The position numbers were made by a program, and so were the translations under genes. 64,000 nt of DNA from Glycocaulis profundi. GTDB taxonomy: Bacteria; Pseudomonadota; Alphaproteobacteria; Caulobacterales; Maricaulaceae. The stretch is taken from contig VJOU01000016.1 of assembly GCA_007050995.1 (NCBI GenBank), forward strand, positions 1 through 64,000, in the 5' to 3' direction. The notes below the pieces were generated by a model. It was not told the DNA's origin and did not search any database. It saw nothing but the letters and a program-made list of their open reading frames with translations. Below, piece after piece: positions 55,376 to 63,500 of the stretch (positions are counted from its first letter, which is position 1; every line of letters begins with the position of its first letter).

Positions 55376-56307
55376 AACGTGGTCGCCACCCAGATCCAGA
55401 ACGGCATGGCGAGCGCGGCCAGCAGCGTGGTGGCGGTGACGTGGCCCGCGGTGAGTTCGGAATCCCCGCCCATCTCGCGCGCCAGCACATAGGCCGCCGC
55501 CGCGCCGGGGGTCGATCCCACGCCTGCCAGCACGGCCAGCGCGATGCCCTCCACCCCCAGCGCCAGCCCGATGGCGATGAACATCACGGGCGCGACGATC
55601 AGTTTCAGCGCCACCGCCAGGATCAGGATGCGTGGGCGGGCGCGGATGGCCGAGAAGTCCAGACCCGCGCCGATGCACAGCAGGATCAGGGGCAGGGCGG
55701 CGCGGCCCGCCAGATCGATGGTGTCGGCGACCGCGCCGGTCTGGAACAGGCCTGCCGCGTTCGCCGCCGCGCCCGCCAGACAGCCCAGGATCAGCGGGTT
55801 GGTGACGATGCGCATCCCCACCCGGACCGCGTCCGGCTTGACCGCGCTGGCGCCCCAGACGGTGAGCACGGCCACGCACATCACGTTGACCAGCGGCACG
55901 GTGGGCGCGAACACCAGAGCGGCCAGCGCGGCCCCCTCGGGGCCGAAGGCGGCGGGCGCCAGCGCCAGCAGGACGAAGCCGTTCCACCGCACCCCGCCCT
56001 GGAACAGGCTGGTGAAGCTCGGCCCCGAGACGGGCAAGGGGCGGAAGGCCAGGCAGATCGCGCCCATGGCGAGGAAGGCGAGGGTGACCGCGATCAGGAA
56101 AGACCCTGCGGGCAGGCCGGCATAGTCCGCCCGGCTGATGGTCGCGAACAGCAGGGCGGGCAGCAGCGCCTGATAGGACAGCCGGTTGATGCCGCCCCAC
56201 AGATCGCGCGCGACCAGCCCGGTGCGCCTCAGCGTCCAGCCCAGCGCGATCACGCCGAAGATCGGGACCAGGGCGGCCAGCACCTGTTCAGGGCTGGCGC
56301 CGGTCAC
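55372..56307 (-). CDS. AEC-family membrane transporter, copy 1
   Basis: A 311-residue AEC protein: LVPIFGVIALGWTLRRTGLV, LPLILLCIGAGLDFSAIRAR, and TPGAAAAYVLAREMGGDSEL. These align position for position with copy 2 (for instance IGAGLDFSAIRARPRILIL / IGAGLRFSALRGRVAILFL). GTG start overlapping the ruvX stop. The tandem pair probably arose by duplication, with ruvX just ahead in the same transcript. Confidence 0.85.
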   Translation of the reverse strand: MTGASPEQVLAALVPIFGVIALGWTLRRTGLVARDLWGGINRLSYQALLPALLFATISRADYAGLPAGSFLIAVTLAFLAMGAICLAFRPLPVSGPSFTSLFQGGVRWNGFVLLALAPAAFGPEGAALAALVFAPTVPLVNVMCVAVLTVWGASAVKPDAVRVGMRIVTNPLILGCLAGAAANAAGLFQTGAVADTIDLAGRAALPLILLCIGAGLDFSAIRARPRILILAVALKLIVAPVMFIAIGLALGVEGIALAVLAGVGSTPGAAAAYVLAREMGGDSELTAGHVTATTLLAALAMPFWIWVATTL

Positions 56308-56780
56308 TCCGAGAAGCCTTCGGGCGGACGCGCGCCCCCTGCGATGCGGTCCAGCGCGGCCTGAAGGATGCCCGCGGCGGCCTCGGCGTCGACGAAGTCC
56401 TTGCGGTGGCTGGGCTTCACCCCCGCCTCAATCAGCCGCTCGGTGGCCGCGAAGGTGGACAGGCGCTCGTCCTGATAGGCGACGGGCACGTCGCGGATGC
56501 GCATCAGGTTGGTGGCCAGCGAGCGGGAGGACTGGGCGCGCCGGCCGTCCCCGCCATCCATGTGCAGGGGCATGCCGATCACGAGGCCCTTGCAGCCGCG
56601 CTCGTCATACAGATGGAAGATGCGCGTCGCGTCGGCGGTGAACTTGGCGCGCTGGATGGTCTCCAGCGGCGTGACCAGCGTGCGGTCCGAATTGCACACC
56701 GCCACCCCGATGGTCTTCGAGCCGGGGTCGAGGGCCATCAGAGGCCCCTTGGGCAGGTGGGCGGGGTCGAGAAACAGCAT
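56304..56780 (-). CDS. ruvX: Putative pre-16S rRNA/Holliday junction nuclease YqgF
   Basis: A 158-residue RNase H-fold protein. The catalytic Asp is in LMALDPGSKTIGVAVCNSDR, with LVIGMPLHMDGGDGRRAQSS, YQDERLSTFAATERL and KDFVDAEAAAGILQAALD (last Asp). YqgF processes the 5' end of 16S rRNA in E. coli; a Holliday junction role was proposed earlier. It overlaps the first AEC gene (GTGA). Confidence 0.93.
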   Translation of the reverse strand: MLFLDPAHLPKGPLMALDPGSKTIGVAVCNSDRTLVTPLETIQRAKFTADATRIFHLYDERGCKGLVIGMPLHMDGGDGRRAQSSRSLATNLMRIRDVPVAYQDERLSTFAATERLIEAGVKPSHRKDFVDAEAAAGILQAALDRIAGGARPPEGFSE

Positions 56781-56823
56781 GGCCCAGCGCTCTACACTGA
56801 AGCGGGCCGGGTGGCAAAGCCGC

Positions 56824-57783
56824 CTACAGCCCGTCCACCCGCGCGGGCTCCAGAATGATGGAGATGATGCGCTCTACCAGCGCGAAATCGCGATACAGCG
56901 CCTCGATCCGGGCGCGGTCGGACATGGGGGTGAACAGCGAGCCGGGCTCGAACAGATTGCCCGTATCCGCCGCGATCAGCATCTCGCCCCGGCCCTCGCC
57001 CTCGGCCAGACCCTCGTCGAACACCGCGCGGACATTCTTGCCCCGCAGGGCGTCTTCCAGCTCCAGCAGACGCTCCATGAAGCTGGGCGTGACCAGATAG
57101 CGGGCCATGACCTGATCGGTGCCGTAAACCTCGAAGATCGAATTGAATTTCGGGTCGGGCAGGCCGATGCGGGCCAGGCCGTGACGGCCCGCCGACTTCG
57201 CCCAGCGTTCGAAGGCGTTGAAGATGCCGCGGTCGCGGGTGACCAGGGTGACGCCCTCGATGGTGCGGGGGAAGGCGATGCGGATGAGCACGCCGCGGAA
57301 GACGGTGACGTAATAGGTGCGCCTGCGGGAGCGCCGCCGCTGCTGCAGATGAGCTTCGTAAAGCTCGAACTCGGCGCCGTGGGACTCGCCCGCGAAATGG
57401 TCCTCGAAGCTGCGCCGGTCGCTGTTCGGGATCAGGCCGTGGCTGGCGAATTCGCTGAAATGGACCGGGGAGGCGGGCGTCTGGGCGTAGCGCAGGCCGA
57501 AGGCCTCGGCGAGCCGGTCGTTGAGCGCGGCCTTGACCTCCCGGCTCAGGGCGGTCATCCGCCGCGAGCCAAGCGTGTAGGCGCCGAAGGCGGCGGCCAT
57601 GGCGGCGAAGAAGATCATCGGGCCGGGGAGCCCGGTCTGGGAGAGCAGCACCACGGTCAGAGCGGCGAGGCCCACCGCCGCGACGCCGCCGATCGCGACC
57701 TGGCGGACGGCCTTCTTCCGCCGCGCCTCGAAGCCGTCGAGGAAGGGCTTGAGTTCGGACCAGACCGTGTCGAAATCGCGCAT
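56824..57783 (-). CDS. DUF3137 membrane protein
   Basis: A 319-residue protein with two adjacent membrane helices near residues 25-75 (VAAVGLAALTVVLL, MIFFAAMAAAFGAYTLG) and a large cytoplasmic part. FHS-like segments SFEDHFAGESHGAEFELYEA and YYVTVFRGVLIRIAFPRTIE match DUF3137 proteins, whose role is unknown. It lies downstream of popZ but after a terminator hairpin. Confidence 0.8.
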   Translation of the reverse strand: MRDFDTVWSELKPFLDGFEARRKKAVRQVAIGGVAAVGLAALTVVLLSQTGLPGPMIFFAAMAAAFGAYTLGSRRMTALSREVKAALNDRLAEAFGLRYAQTPASPVHFSEFASHGLIPNSDRRSFEDHFAGESHGAEFELYEAHLQQRRRSRRRTYYVTVFRGVLIRIAFPRTIEGVTLVTRDRGIFNAFERWAKSAGRHGLARIGLPDPKFNSIFEVYGTDQVMARYLVTPSFMERLLELEDALRGKNVRAVFDEGLAEGEGRGEMLIAADTGNLFEPGSLFTPMSDRARIEALYRDFALVERIISIILEPARVDGL

Positions 57784-57794
57784 CGCGTTCCCCG

Positions 57795-57829
57795 GAAATG
57801 AAAGCGGGCGCCGGTTGCCTGGCGCCCGC
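57795..57829 (-). terminator. Terminator downstream of popZ
   Basis: A perfect 9-bp stem GCGGGCGCC / GGCGCCCGC (57804-57812 and 57821-57829) with an eight-base loop. On the minus strand it is followed by TTTCATTTC. It separates popZ from the DUF3137 gene. Confidence 0.75.
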
Positions 57830-57853
57830 AGACTTTCGTGATCGCGCCGCGTT

Positions 57854-58471
57854 CTAGCGGCGGCTGCGCGCGATGCGCTCGATCTCGGCCTGGACCTTCT
57901 CCTCCACGATGGAAGGCAGGTTGTCGTCCAGCCACTGCTTGAGCATCGGCTTCATCAGCTCGCGCACGATGCCTTCGAGGGTCTGGTTGTTGTCGGTGGC
58001 CACTTTCAGGCTCCCTGACAGGGCGGCGAAGGCGCCCGCCGCGGCGCTGGCGGTGGTGTCGGCGACCAGCCGGTCCTCGTCCATGGAAGGGGCGGGCTCA
58101 GGCTCGAAGGCCTCCGCGACCGGTTCAGGCTCGGGTTCCGGGGCGCTTTCGACCTCGGCCTCGGCTTCCGCGTCCTCGTCCTCACGGTCGAGGATCATCA
58201 GGTCATCGGCGATGGCCATGGGATCGGTGCCCAGCCCGTCCTCCTCGACCTTTTCGGTGAGTTCGAGCACGTCGCCGTCGTCCTCGTCCTCCTCGGCGGC
58301 CGCCTCCTGAGGCACGTCACCGAAGTCGTCGGGATCGAAGGCGTCTTCGGTCTCGGGTTCCGCCGCGGCGGCCTCGGGCGCTTCGACGCCCTCGTCGTCC
58401 TCGTTGATGATCCGCCGGATGGAGGCGAGAATCTCCTCCATGGTCGGTTCTTGTTCGGCGCTCTGGGCCAT
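57854..58471 (-). CDS. popZ: Polar organizing protein PopZ (DUF2497)
   Basis: A 205-residue protein matching the PopZ plan: N-terminal helix QEPTMEEILASIRRIINEDD that recruits client proteins, an acidic Pro/Glu-rich disordered middle (about 30-130), and the C-terminal oligomerisation helices TLEGIVRELMKPMLKQWLDD and LPSIVEEKVQAEIERIARSR. PopZ forms the polar scaffold that anchors ParB-parS and ties cell-cycle kinases to the pole. Start 58471 is preferred to 58480 because GAGGG is correctly spaced from it. Flanked by tolC as in Caulobacter. Confidence 0.94.
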   Translation of the reverse strand: MAQSAEQEPTMEEILASIRRIINEDDEGVEAPEAAAAEPETEDAFDPDDFGDVPQEAAAEEDEDDGDVLELTEKVEEDGLGTDPMAIADDLMILDREDEDAEAEAEVESAPEPEPEPVAEAFEPEPAPSMDEDRLVADTTASAAAGAFAALSGSLKVATDNNQTLEGIVRELMKPMLKQWLDDNLPSIVEEKVQAEIERIARSRR

Positions 58472-58569
58472 GGCGGACATCCCTCGTTCGGCGCGCGAGT
58501 CATGCGCTTCGCGCGCAAGGTTACGGGCGTCAGCCGAGTCGTGTCCAGCGCTGTTGAAGGCGGCGGGGG

Positions 58570-59979
58570 TCAGCGGCCCCAGAGATCGCCGGGCATGAAC
58601 GAGTTGTCGAACTCGCGCGTCTGCCGGACCACGTCCACCGGCAGGCCCAGGCTCTCGGCGTAGAGCGAGCCGATGGCCTGGCGCAGCACGTAGGCGGCCA
58701 CCTGCAGGTCGCGCTCGGCCTGCACCAGCTGGAGGCGCGAATCGAGCAGGGTCTGCTGGGTCTGAAGCACGTCCAGCGTGGTCCTGAGACCCACCAGCGC
58801 CTCCTGCTCGACGCCCTCGAAGGCGATCTCGTTGGCGCGCACCGCCTCGCGGCTGGATTCGATCACGGCCTGGGCTGTCAGGTAGTCGTTCCAGGCGTTG
58901 GTCACGTCCTCGATGACGTTGCGCCGGGCGGAGACGATCAGAAGCCGCGCCTCGTCCACGCCGGCCTGGGCCTGACGGACCTGGGAGCGGTTCAGCCCGC
59001 CGGTGAAGATGGGCACTGAGACCCGCGCGCCGATGGACGCCGAACCGCGGGCGCGGCCGGTGAAGTCCGACTGGCGCGATTCAGACGCGCTGGCGGTCAG
59101 GCTGGCCTCGGGCAGGAGGGCGCCGCGGGCGATGCGGACCTGCTGGCGGGCGGCCTCTTCCTGATACTGGGCGGAGATGATGGCGGGGTTGCGCACCGTT
59201 GCGGTCTCCGCGGCCATGCCCAGGGATTCGGGCAGGGCGGGCAGGGAGTCCGGGGCCTGCACTTCCAGCGCCTGCACGCCCACCACGCGCTCATACTGGG
59301 CGCGGGACGCGGCGAGCTGTGCCTGCGCGGCGGAGAGCTGGGCTTGGGCGGCGGCCACGGCGGCTTCGGCCTGGGCGACGTCGGTGCGGGTGATCTCGCC
59401 GACCTCGAACCGGTCGCGGGAGGCACGCAGCTGCTCGTTGAGCACTTCGACGTTGTTGCGGCGGATCGAGACGACCTGGGTGTCGCGCACGATGTTCATG
59501 TGCGCGGCGATGGCGTCGAGCAGGACCTGCTGCTCCACGCTGAGAAGGCCCGCGCGCGCCGCTTCGATGCGGGCGATGGCCGCGTCGATGTTTCCGTCGA
59601 TCCTGCCGCCGCGATAGAGTGGCTGGCTGGCGGAGACCGAATAGCTCAGGTCCGGCGCGCTCGAGCCGCCGCCGCCCGTTCCCGTCCCGGGGATCGGATT
59701 GCCGTCCTCGTCCACGATCGGTGCCGAAGAGCCCGTGCCCGGCCCCCAGCTCGTGCCGTCGCCGATGTCCGCGCCTGCGCTGATGGAGGGGAGCCGGCCC
59801 GCGCGGGCCTGATAGAAGCCCTCTTCGGTCTGGCGCAGCCGGGCGCGCTCGGCGGCGAGCACCGGATTGGACTGGTAGGCGGCCGCCAGCGTCTCTTCGA
59901 GCGTCTGGGCCGCGGCGGGCGCGCCCATGGCAAGCGCGAGGAAGAGGCTGGCCGCGAGCGGCGTGCGAGAAATCTTCAT
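58570..59979 (-). CDS. tolC: TolC-family outer membrane efflux/secretion protein
   Basis: A 469-residue outer membrane channel with signal peptide MKISRTPLAASLFLALAMGA. Two long helical repeat halves typical of TolC are present (VARAEA-type helices around QAEAAVAAAQAQLSAAQAQL and the second half RQAQAGVDEARLLIVSARRN). It is slightly longer in the loop SSAPIVDEDGNPIPGTGTGG, a Gly/Pro insert. Caulobacter has a TolC-like protein at this place involved in type I secretion. A palindromic operator lies upstream. Confidence 0.92.
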   Translation of the reverse strand: MKISRTPLAASLFLALAMGAPAAAQTLEETLAAAYQSNPVLAAERARLRQTEEGFYQARAGRLPSISAGADIGDGTSWGPGTGSSAPIVDEDGNPIPGTGTGGGGSSAPDLSYSVSASQPLYRGGRIDGNIDAAIARIEAARAGLLSVEQQVLLDAIAAHMNIVRDTQVVSIRRNNVEVLNEQLRASRDRFEVGEITRTDVAQAEAAVAAAQAQLSAAQAQLAASRAQYERVVGVQALEVQAPDSLPALPESLGMAAETATVRNPAIISAQYQEEAARQQVRIARGALLPEASLTASASESRQSDFTGRARGSASIGARVSVPIFTGGLNRSQVRQAQAGVDEARLLIVSARRNVIEDVTNAWNDYLTAQAVIESSREAVRANEIAFEGVEQEALVGLRTTLDVLQTQQTLLDSRLQLVQAERDLQVAAYVLRQAIGSLYAESLGLPVDVVRQTREFDNSFMPGDLWGR

Positions 59980-60059
59980 GGCCTTGATCACCTGATCCCC
60001 TGATGCCCCGCCGTGGGTCCGGTGCGGGTCCGCCGCGGGATGTAGGACGCCCCGCCAGA

Positions 60060-60080
60060 AAAGTGAACAGTGTTCACTTT
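60060..60080. promoter_or_regulatory. Palindromic operator upstream of tolC
   Basis: A 21-bp perfect palindrome: AAGTGAACA-G-TGTTCACTT flanked by one more A/T pair. It lies about 80 bases before the tolC start, in the 107-base gap after pcm, and is bordered by an A/T-rich stretch. The form fits a TetR-type repressor operator. No TetR gene is in the window. Confidence 0.65.
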
Positions 60081-60086
60081 ATTTTT

Positions 60087-60740
60087 TCAAAACACGAATC
60101 CCGGCTCGGTCTCGAACCCGGGCAGAAGGCTGACATTGGCGTCGAACACGGTCCGGCCGCCGGCCGCGCCCCCGGCGCGGGTATAGATCATCGCGCGGGT
60201 CACCGGCCCCTGGCGCACGAACACGGCCAGACGGCCGTTCTCGGCGAGCTGGTCGAGCCAGGCCTGGGGGACGGCGTCCACCGCGCCATTGACGAAGATG
60301 ACGTCGAACGGACCCTGGCCGGGCGCGCCCGCCTTGAGGTCGCCCTTGACCACGACCGCGTTGTCCGCGCCGATCTCGGCGAGCCGTTCGGTGGCGCGCT
60401 GGACCAGCCGGTCCTCGCTTTCAAGGCCCACGACCGTTTCGGCGATCCGGGCGAGCACGGCGGTGGACCAGCCCCGCCCGCAGGCGATGTCCAGCACGAT
60501 GTCGCCCTTGGCGATGCCGGCGGCCTGGGCCAGCTTGGCGAAGTCGCGGGGGCGCGGCATGACGCGGTTCTCGCTGATTTCCGCCTCGGTTTCGGCATAG
60601 GCCTTGGCCTGCCGCGAGCGGGGGACGAAGCGCTCGCGCGGAATCGCAAGCAGCGCGTCCTGCAGGTCGCGGCTGGTGACGTCGGCGGTGCGGATCTGGC
60701 TGGCCACCATCGCGCGGCGCGCGGTCTCGAACTCGGTCAT
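60087..60740 (-). CDS. pcm: Protein-L-isoaspartate O-methyltransferase-like protein
   Basis: A 217-residue SAM methyltransferase. Family segments: MTEFETARRAMVASQIRTAD, AIPRERFVPRSRQAKAYAET, and motif I VLDIACGRGWSTAVLARI. PCMT repairs isoaspartyl residues in ageing proteins; the region ENRVMPRPRDFAKLAQAAGI differs from the canonical GTISAPHM substrate loop, so this is the diverged branch found beside tolC in alphaproteobacteria and activity is uncertain. ATG at 60740. Confidence 0.82.
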   Translation of the reverse strand: MTEFETARRAMVASQIRTADVTSRDLQDALLAIPRERFVPRSRQAKAYAETEAEISENRVMPRPRDFAKLAQAAGIAKGDIVLDIACGRGWSTAVLARIAETVVGLESEDRLVQRATERLAEIGADNAVVVKGDLKAGAPGQGPFDVIFVNGAVDAVPQAWLDQLAENGRLAVFVRQGPVTRAMIYTRAGGAAGGRTVFDANVSLLPGFETEPGFVF

Positions 60741-60904
60741 TCTTCGCCTGGGCCTCCGTGAATGGTCGCCGCGCTTATATCCCGCGCCCCGAGCGCGAGG
60801 CAATGCGACCGGCGCCGCACGCTCGCGTGATCGCTGCGAGGGGTGCGTGAAGCGCGTTGCGGGGGGCGGATTCGGGCGCTATAGGTGTGCGCCTTCACCA
60901 CCGA

Positions 60905-60978
60905 GGCGCCATGGCGGAGTGGTGACGCAGAGGACTGCAAATCCTTGCACCCCGGTTCGATTCCGGGTGGCGCCTCCA
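60905..60978 (+). tRNA. tRNA-Cys (GCA)
   Basis: A 74-base cloverleaf: acceptor GGCGCCA / TGGCGCC, anticodon loop CTGCAAA with GCA, T-arm loop with TTCGATT, and encoded CCA. Not next to other tRNAs except tRNA-Asn about 0.8 kb away. Confidence 0.97.
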
Positions 60979-61059
60979 TCCTTTCCCTCCTTCGCTGGCC
61001 GTCGGCGGACCGTCCTTGAACGGACCGGCCCGCCGCGATCCGTCGCGAAGGGGCGTGAT

Positions 61060-61428
61060 TCATTCAGCGGCGGTCGCGTGAGGGTGATCCTTGACCCCGG
61101 CCTTGACCAGTTCGGGCTCCAGCCGGCCGGTGATGAACAGGAAGAACATCCGGAAATCGCTGATCAGCGACCACAGCGGATGGATGAAGGTCGCCGGCTT
61201 GTTCTTCTCCACGAAGGCATGGCTGACCCAGGCGAAGAAATATCCCGCCACGGGCGGCAGCAGCAGCATCCACCAGGTCTGCGTGACCAGCGCATACGCC
61301 AGGATCAGCAGCGACAGCGCCGTGCCGACATAGTGCCAGGCGCGGGTCTGGGGTCTGGCGTGCTCGCGCAGATAGAAGGGCCAGAACTCGGCGTAGGTGG
61401 CGCAGCGCTTGGAGGCGGCGTCGGTCAT
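61060..61428 (-). CDS. DUF962 (Mpo1-like) membrane protein
   Basis: A 122-residue protein with two to three hydrophobic segments. FWPFYLREHARPQTRAWHYV (with the His of the family), AGYFFAWVSHAFVEKNKPAT and LWSLISDFRMFFLFITGRLE match DUF962. Yeast Mpo1, a family member, is a dioxygenase acting on 2-hydroxy fatty acids using three conserved His; HYV and SHAFVE are visible. The bacterial substrate is unknown. Confidence 0.88.
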   Translation of the reverse strand: MTDAASKRCATYAEFWPFYLREHARPQTRAWHYVGTALSLLILAYALVTQTWWMLLLPPVAGYFFAWVSHAFVEKNKPATFIHPLWSLISDFRMFFLFITGRLEPELVKAGVKDHPHATAAE

Positions 61429-61609
61429 GGTCGGTCTCCCCGTCTCGGCCGCGGCGCTCGGCGGCCGCGTGTCGGCGCGAGCCTAGCACGGGCGGCGGGC
61501 GGCGGGCGATTCGTTGGAGCGGCTGCGGGGCGCCGAAGTAAACCTTTTTCACTCAATCGCTTGTATCGTTAGCGCGCTGTTAACCACCGACTCAGTATTT
61601 CTTTACATG

Positions 61610-61679
61610 TCTTCCCCGGAAGACACCCCACCATCCACCCAAGCCTTTTCGGGAGCCCCACCGGCTCCCGATTTTTTTT
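61610..61679 (+). ncRNA. Candidate small RNA
   Basis: Stem-loop GTCTTC-CCCG-GAAGAC (61610-61625), a C-rich unpaired linker (about 61626-61649), then a strong terminator at 61650. No coding gene on this strand lies upstream to own the terminator. The promoter is not clear; a possible -35/-10 pair at 61581/61604 would start transcription inside the first stem, so the true start may be further upstream. Confidence 0.4.
61650..61679 (+). terminator. Orphan Rho-independent terminator
   Basis: CGGGAGCC / GGCTCCCG (61650-61657, 61663-61670) with a five-base loop, followed by ATTTTTTTT. The T run is on the plus strand only. The nearest upstream plus-strand gene is tRNA-Cys, 0.67 kb away. Confidence 0.9.
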
Positions 61680-61773
61680 CGCGGGATCGGGACTTTCCGC
61701 AGACGGTGTGAAACAACCGTCTTGCCCCCGCGGAATCGGATTGCTAAAGACCACGCCTCGCTTGCGAGAGTGT

Positions 61774-61849
61774 TCCCCGGTAGCTCAGTTGGTAGAGCAA
61801 GCGGCTGTTAACCGCTCGGTCGCTGGTTCGAGTCCGGCCCGGGGAGCCA
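61774..61849 (+). tRNA. tRNA-Asn (GTT), integration target
   Basis: A 76-base tRNA: acceptor TCCCCGG / CCGGGGA, anticodon GTT at 61807-61809 in loop CTGTTAA, encoded CCA. Its 3' half overlaps, on the opposite strand, the end of a serine recombinase gene, marking this as the left junction of an integrated element. Confidence 0.97.
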
Positions 61850-63403
61850 TTTCTCACCTTTCGCAACTTCGTAGCCCGCCTCACCGTCCCCGGTGGGGGC
61901 GGCTGCGTGCGTTTGGGCGAGCGTTTCATCAAGCAAATCAAAGGGCTCGTTAAAGTCGGCGGTCAGTTCGCCGTTCGCCCAGGTGCAGTTCGAAAGTACG
62001 TAGTTCAGGAGGTTGCGTTTCTGGGTCGGCGAGCCGGTTTTGAGCGCTTCGGCGGCTTCCTGTCCCAGCCGGAGAATCGTCAGGCCGGCTTCAAACTGCG
62101 AATCGTCGGCGTCGTCGAAGCGCGCGAGGTCCGCGAGGCAACGCTTTCGCTCGTCCCGCCAGGTCGCCTGCAGGCGGGTATAGAAATTCTCGGTGATCTT
62201 GCCGTCCAGCTTGTCGACATACATCGCCATCATCCGATCCTGCAGGCGGTCGTGTTCTGCCTGAATGCGGGCGCGGGCCTCTTTCTGATCTCGGGTGCGC
62301 TCCTCCTCGCTTTCCTTGAGGGCCCGGCGAATGAGGTCGAACACCTCATCATCGAGACGCAGCCGGCCGAGCAGAGCGGCGAACTTCTCCTCCAGCACCT
62401 CCTCGCGCACATAGGGCTCGCCGCATTTTCCCTTGAAGCCGGTGCAGTGGTAGTAGACGTACTTGCGCTTCTTGATCTCGCCGACCATCGCGCAGCCACA
62501 GTGACCGCACTTCATGACCCCTGAGAACGGGAAGTCACGCGGGCCGGAGCGGAGCTTGGAGGCGTTGCGACCGTCGAGCACGTCCTGGACGGCATTCCAG
62601 AGGTCAATATCAATCAGCGCCTGATACGAGCCGTCATAGCGATGGCCGTTCCAGTCGAACGTGCCGGTATAGATCCGGTTTCGCAGGATCTTGTGCGCCG
62701 TGGCCATGCTCACGCCCGTGCCGCTCTTGCGATAGGCGAGCCCGGCCTCGCGCGCCTTCTTGGAGACGGCGCGGAGCGAATACTGCCCCGTCGAGTACCA
62801 CTCGTAGAGCTTCTGGACGAGCGGGGCGAGTTTCGGGTCGGGAACGATGATCTTCTTCCCATCCGCGCCCTCGACATTGAGATACCCGAGCGGCGCCGCA
62901 CTGGGCCACAGGCCCTGCTCGGCCTTTTCGAGCATGCCTTTGCGCACCTCCTCGGAGAGGTTGTCGATATAGTTCTTCGCCATCAGCACCTTGATGCCGT
63001 GCATGAACTTTTCCGAGGATCGCGAGTCCGAAGACAGCACGACGCCTTCCTTCACGAGATGAATCTCGAGATCGAGGTCATCAAGCGTCACCCAGTCCTT
63101 GAGATTCCGGTAGAGCCGGTCCGTCTTCTCCACGAGGATGGTGCCGATACCCGGATGCTCATCCAGGAACCGGAGCATCTCGTTGAAACTGGTCCTGCCG
63201 GAGGCCTTGGCGGTTTCGACGTCGATAAATTCTCGCGCGACGGCCATCCCGTTGGTGATGGCGTATTCGTTCAGCAGCTTGAGCTGCGCGGGAATGGAGA
63301 ACCCTTCACGGTCCTGTTCCTTTGACGACACCCGCGCATACACCACGGCGCGGGTGCGATCAGGTTCAATACGCCGCTGGCGCGTTTTGCGGGTCTTCGC
63401 CAT
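61808..63403 (-). CDS. Large serine recombinase (integrase)
   Basis: A 531-residue site-specific recombinase. Resolvase domain: VVYARVSSKEQDREGFSIPA with catalytic Ser26, LRFLDEHPGIGTILVEKTDR. The recombinase domain follows (RNRIYTGTFDWNGHRYDGSY), then a zinc ribbon (MKCGHCGCAMVGEI...YHCTGFKGKCGEP) and a C-terminal coiled region. The last 14 codons, including the PGPDSNQRPSG tail and the TAA stop, are the antisense of tRNA-Asn, the stop coming from the anticodon loop. So the C-terminus would change on excision. It integrates the element whose other end lies beyond the window. Confidence 0.92.
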   Translation of the reverse strand: MAKTRKTRQRRIEPDRTRAVVYARVSSKEQDREGFSIPAQLKLLNEYAITNGMAVAREFIDVETAKASGRTSFNEMLRFLDEHPGIGTILVEKTDRLYRNLKDWVTLDDLDLEIHLVKEGVVLSSDSRSSEKFMHGIKVLMAKNYIDNLSEEVRKGMLEKAEQGLWPSAAPLGYLNVEGADGKKIIVPDPKLAPLVQKLYEWYSTGQYSLRAVSKKAREAGLAYRKSGTGVSMATAHKILRNRIYTGTFDWNGHRYDGSYQALIDIDLWNAVQDVLDGRNASKLRSGPRDFPFSGVMKCGHCGCAMVGEIKKRKYVYYHCTGFKGKCGEPYVREEVLEEKFAALLGRLRLDDEVFDLIRRALKESEEERTRDQKEARARIQAEHDRLQDRMMAMYVDKLDGKITENFYTRLQATWRDERKRCLADLARFDDADDSQFEAGLTILRLGQEAAEALKTGSPTQKRNLLNYVLSNCTWANGELTADFNEPFDLLDETLAQTHAAAPTGDGEAGYEVAKGEKWLPGPDSNQRPSG

Positions 63404-63500
63404 CGATATCTCCGTCTGTCCTTCTGCAGGCCAGAACTCTGACCCGTCTGGATCGCGCAGCCGATCCTAACGCAATTGTTCGCGGCGTGAGGACTCAGGG

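Larger units (their letters stand above)
61429..61773. other. Intergenic region with orphan terminator upstream of tRNA-Asn
   Basis: No protein gene is supported across 345 bases. It holds the small-RNA candidate described separately, a GTTAACCAC stretch (61580-61588) similar to a CtrA half-site with a GACTC (GANTC) site next to it, and just before 61774 the tRNA-Asn promoter region. Confidence 0.5.

Noticed and set aside
61608-61712. 34-codon frame (MSSPEDTPPSTQAF...) in the tRNA-Asn upstream region
   Set aside because: It runs straight through the terminator hairpin and T run, and has no ribosome site, so a non-coding RNA is more likely.
61808-61849. PGPDSNQRPSG tail of the recombinase as a domain
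   Set aside because: It is simply tRNA-Asn read backwards; such tails appear in many unrelated proteins ending in tRNA genes.
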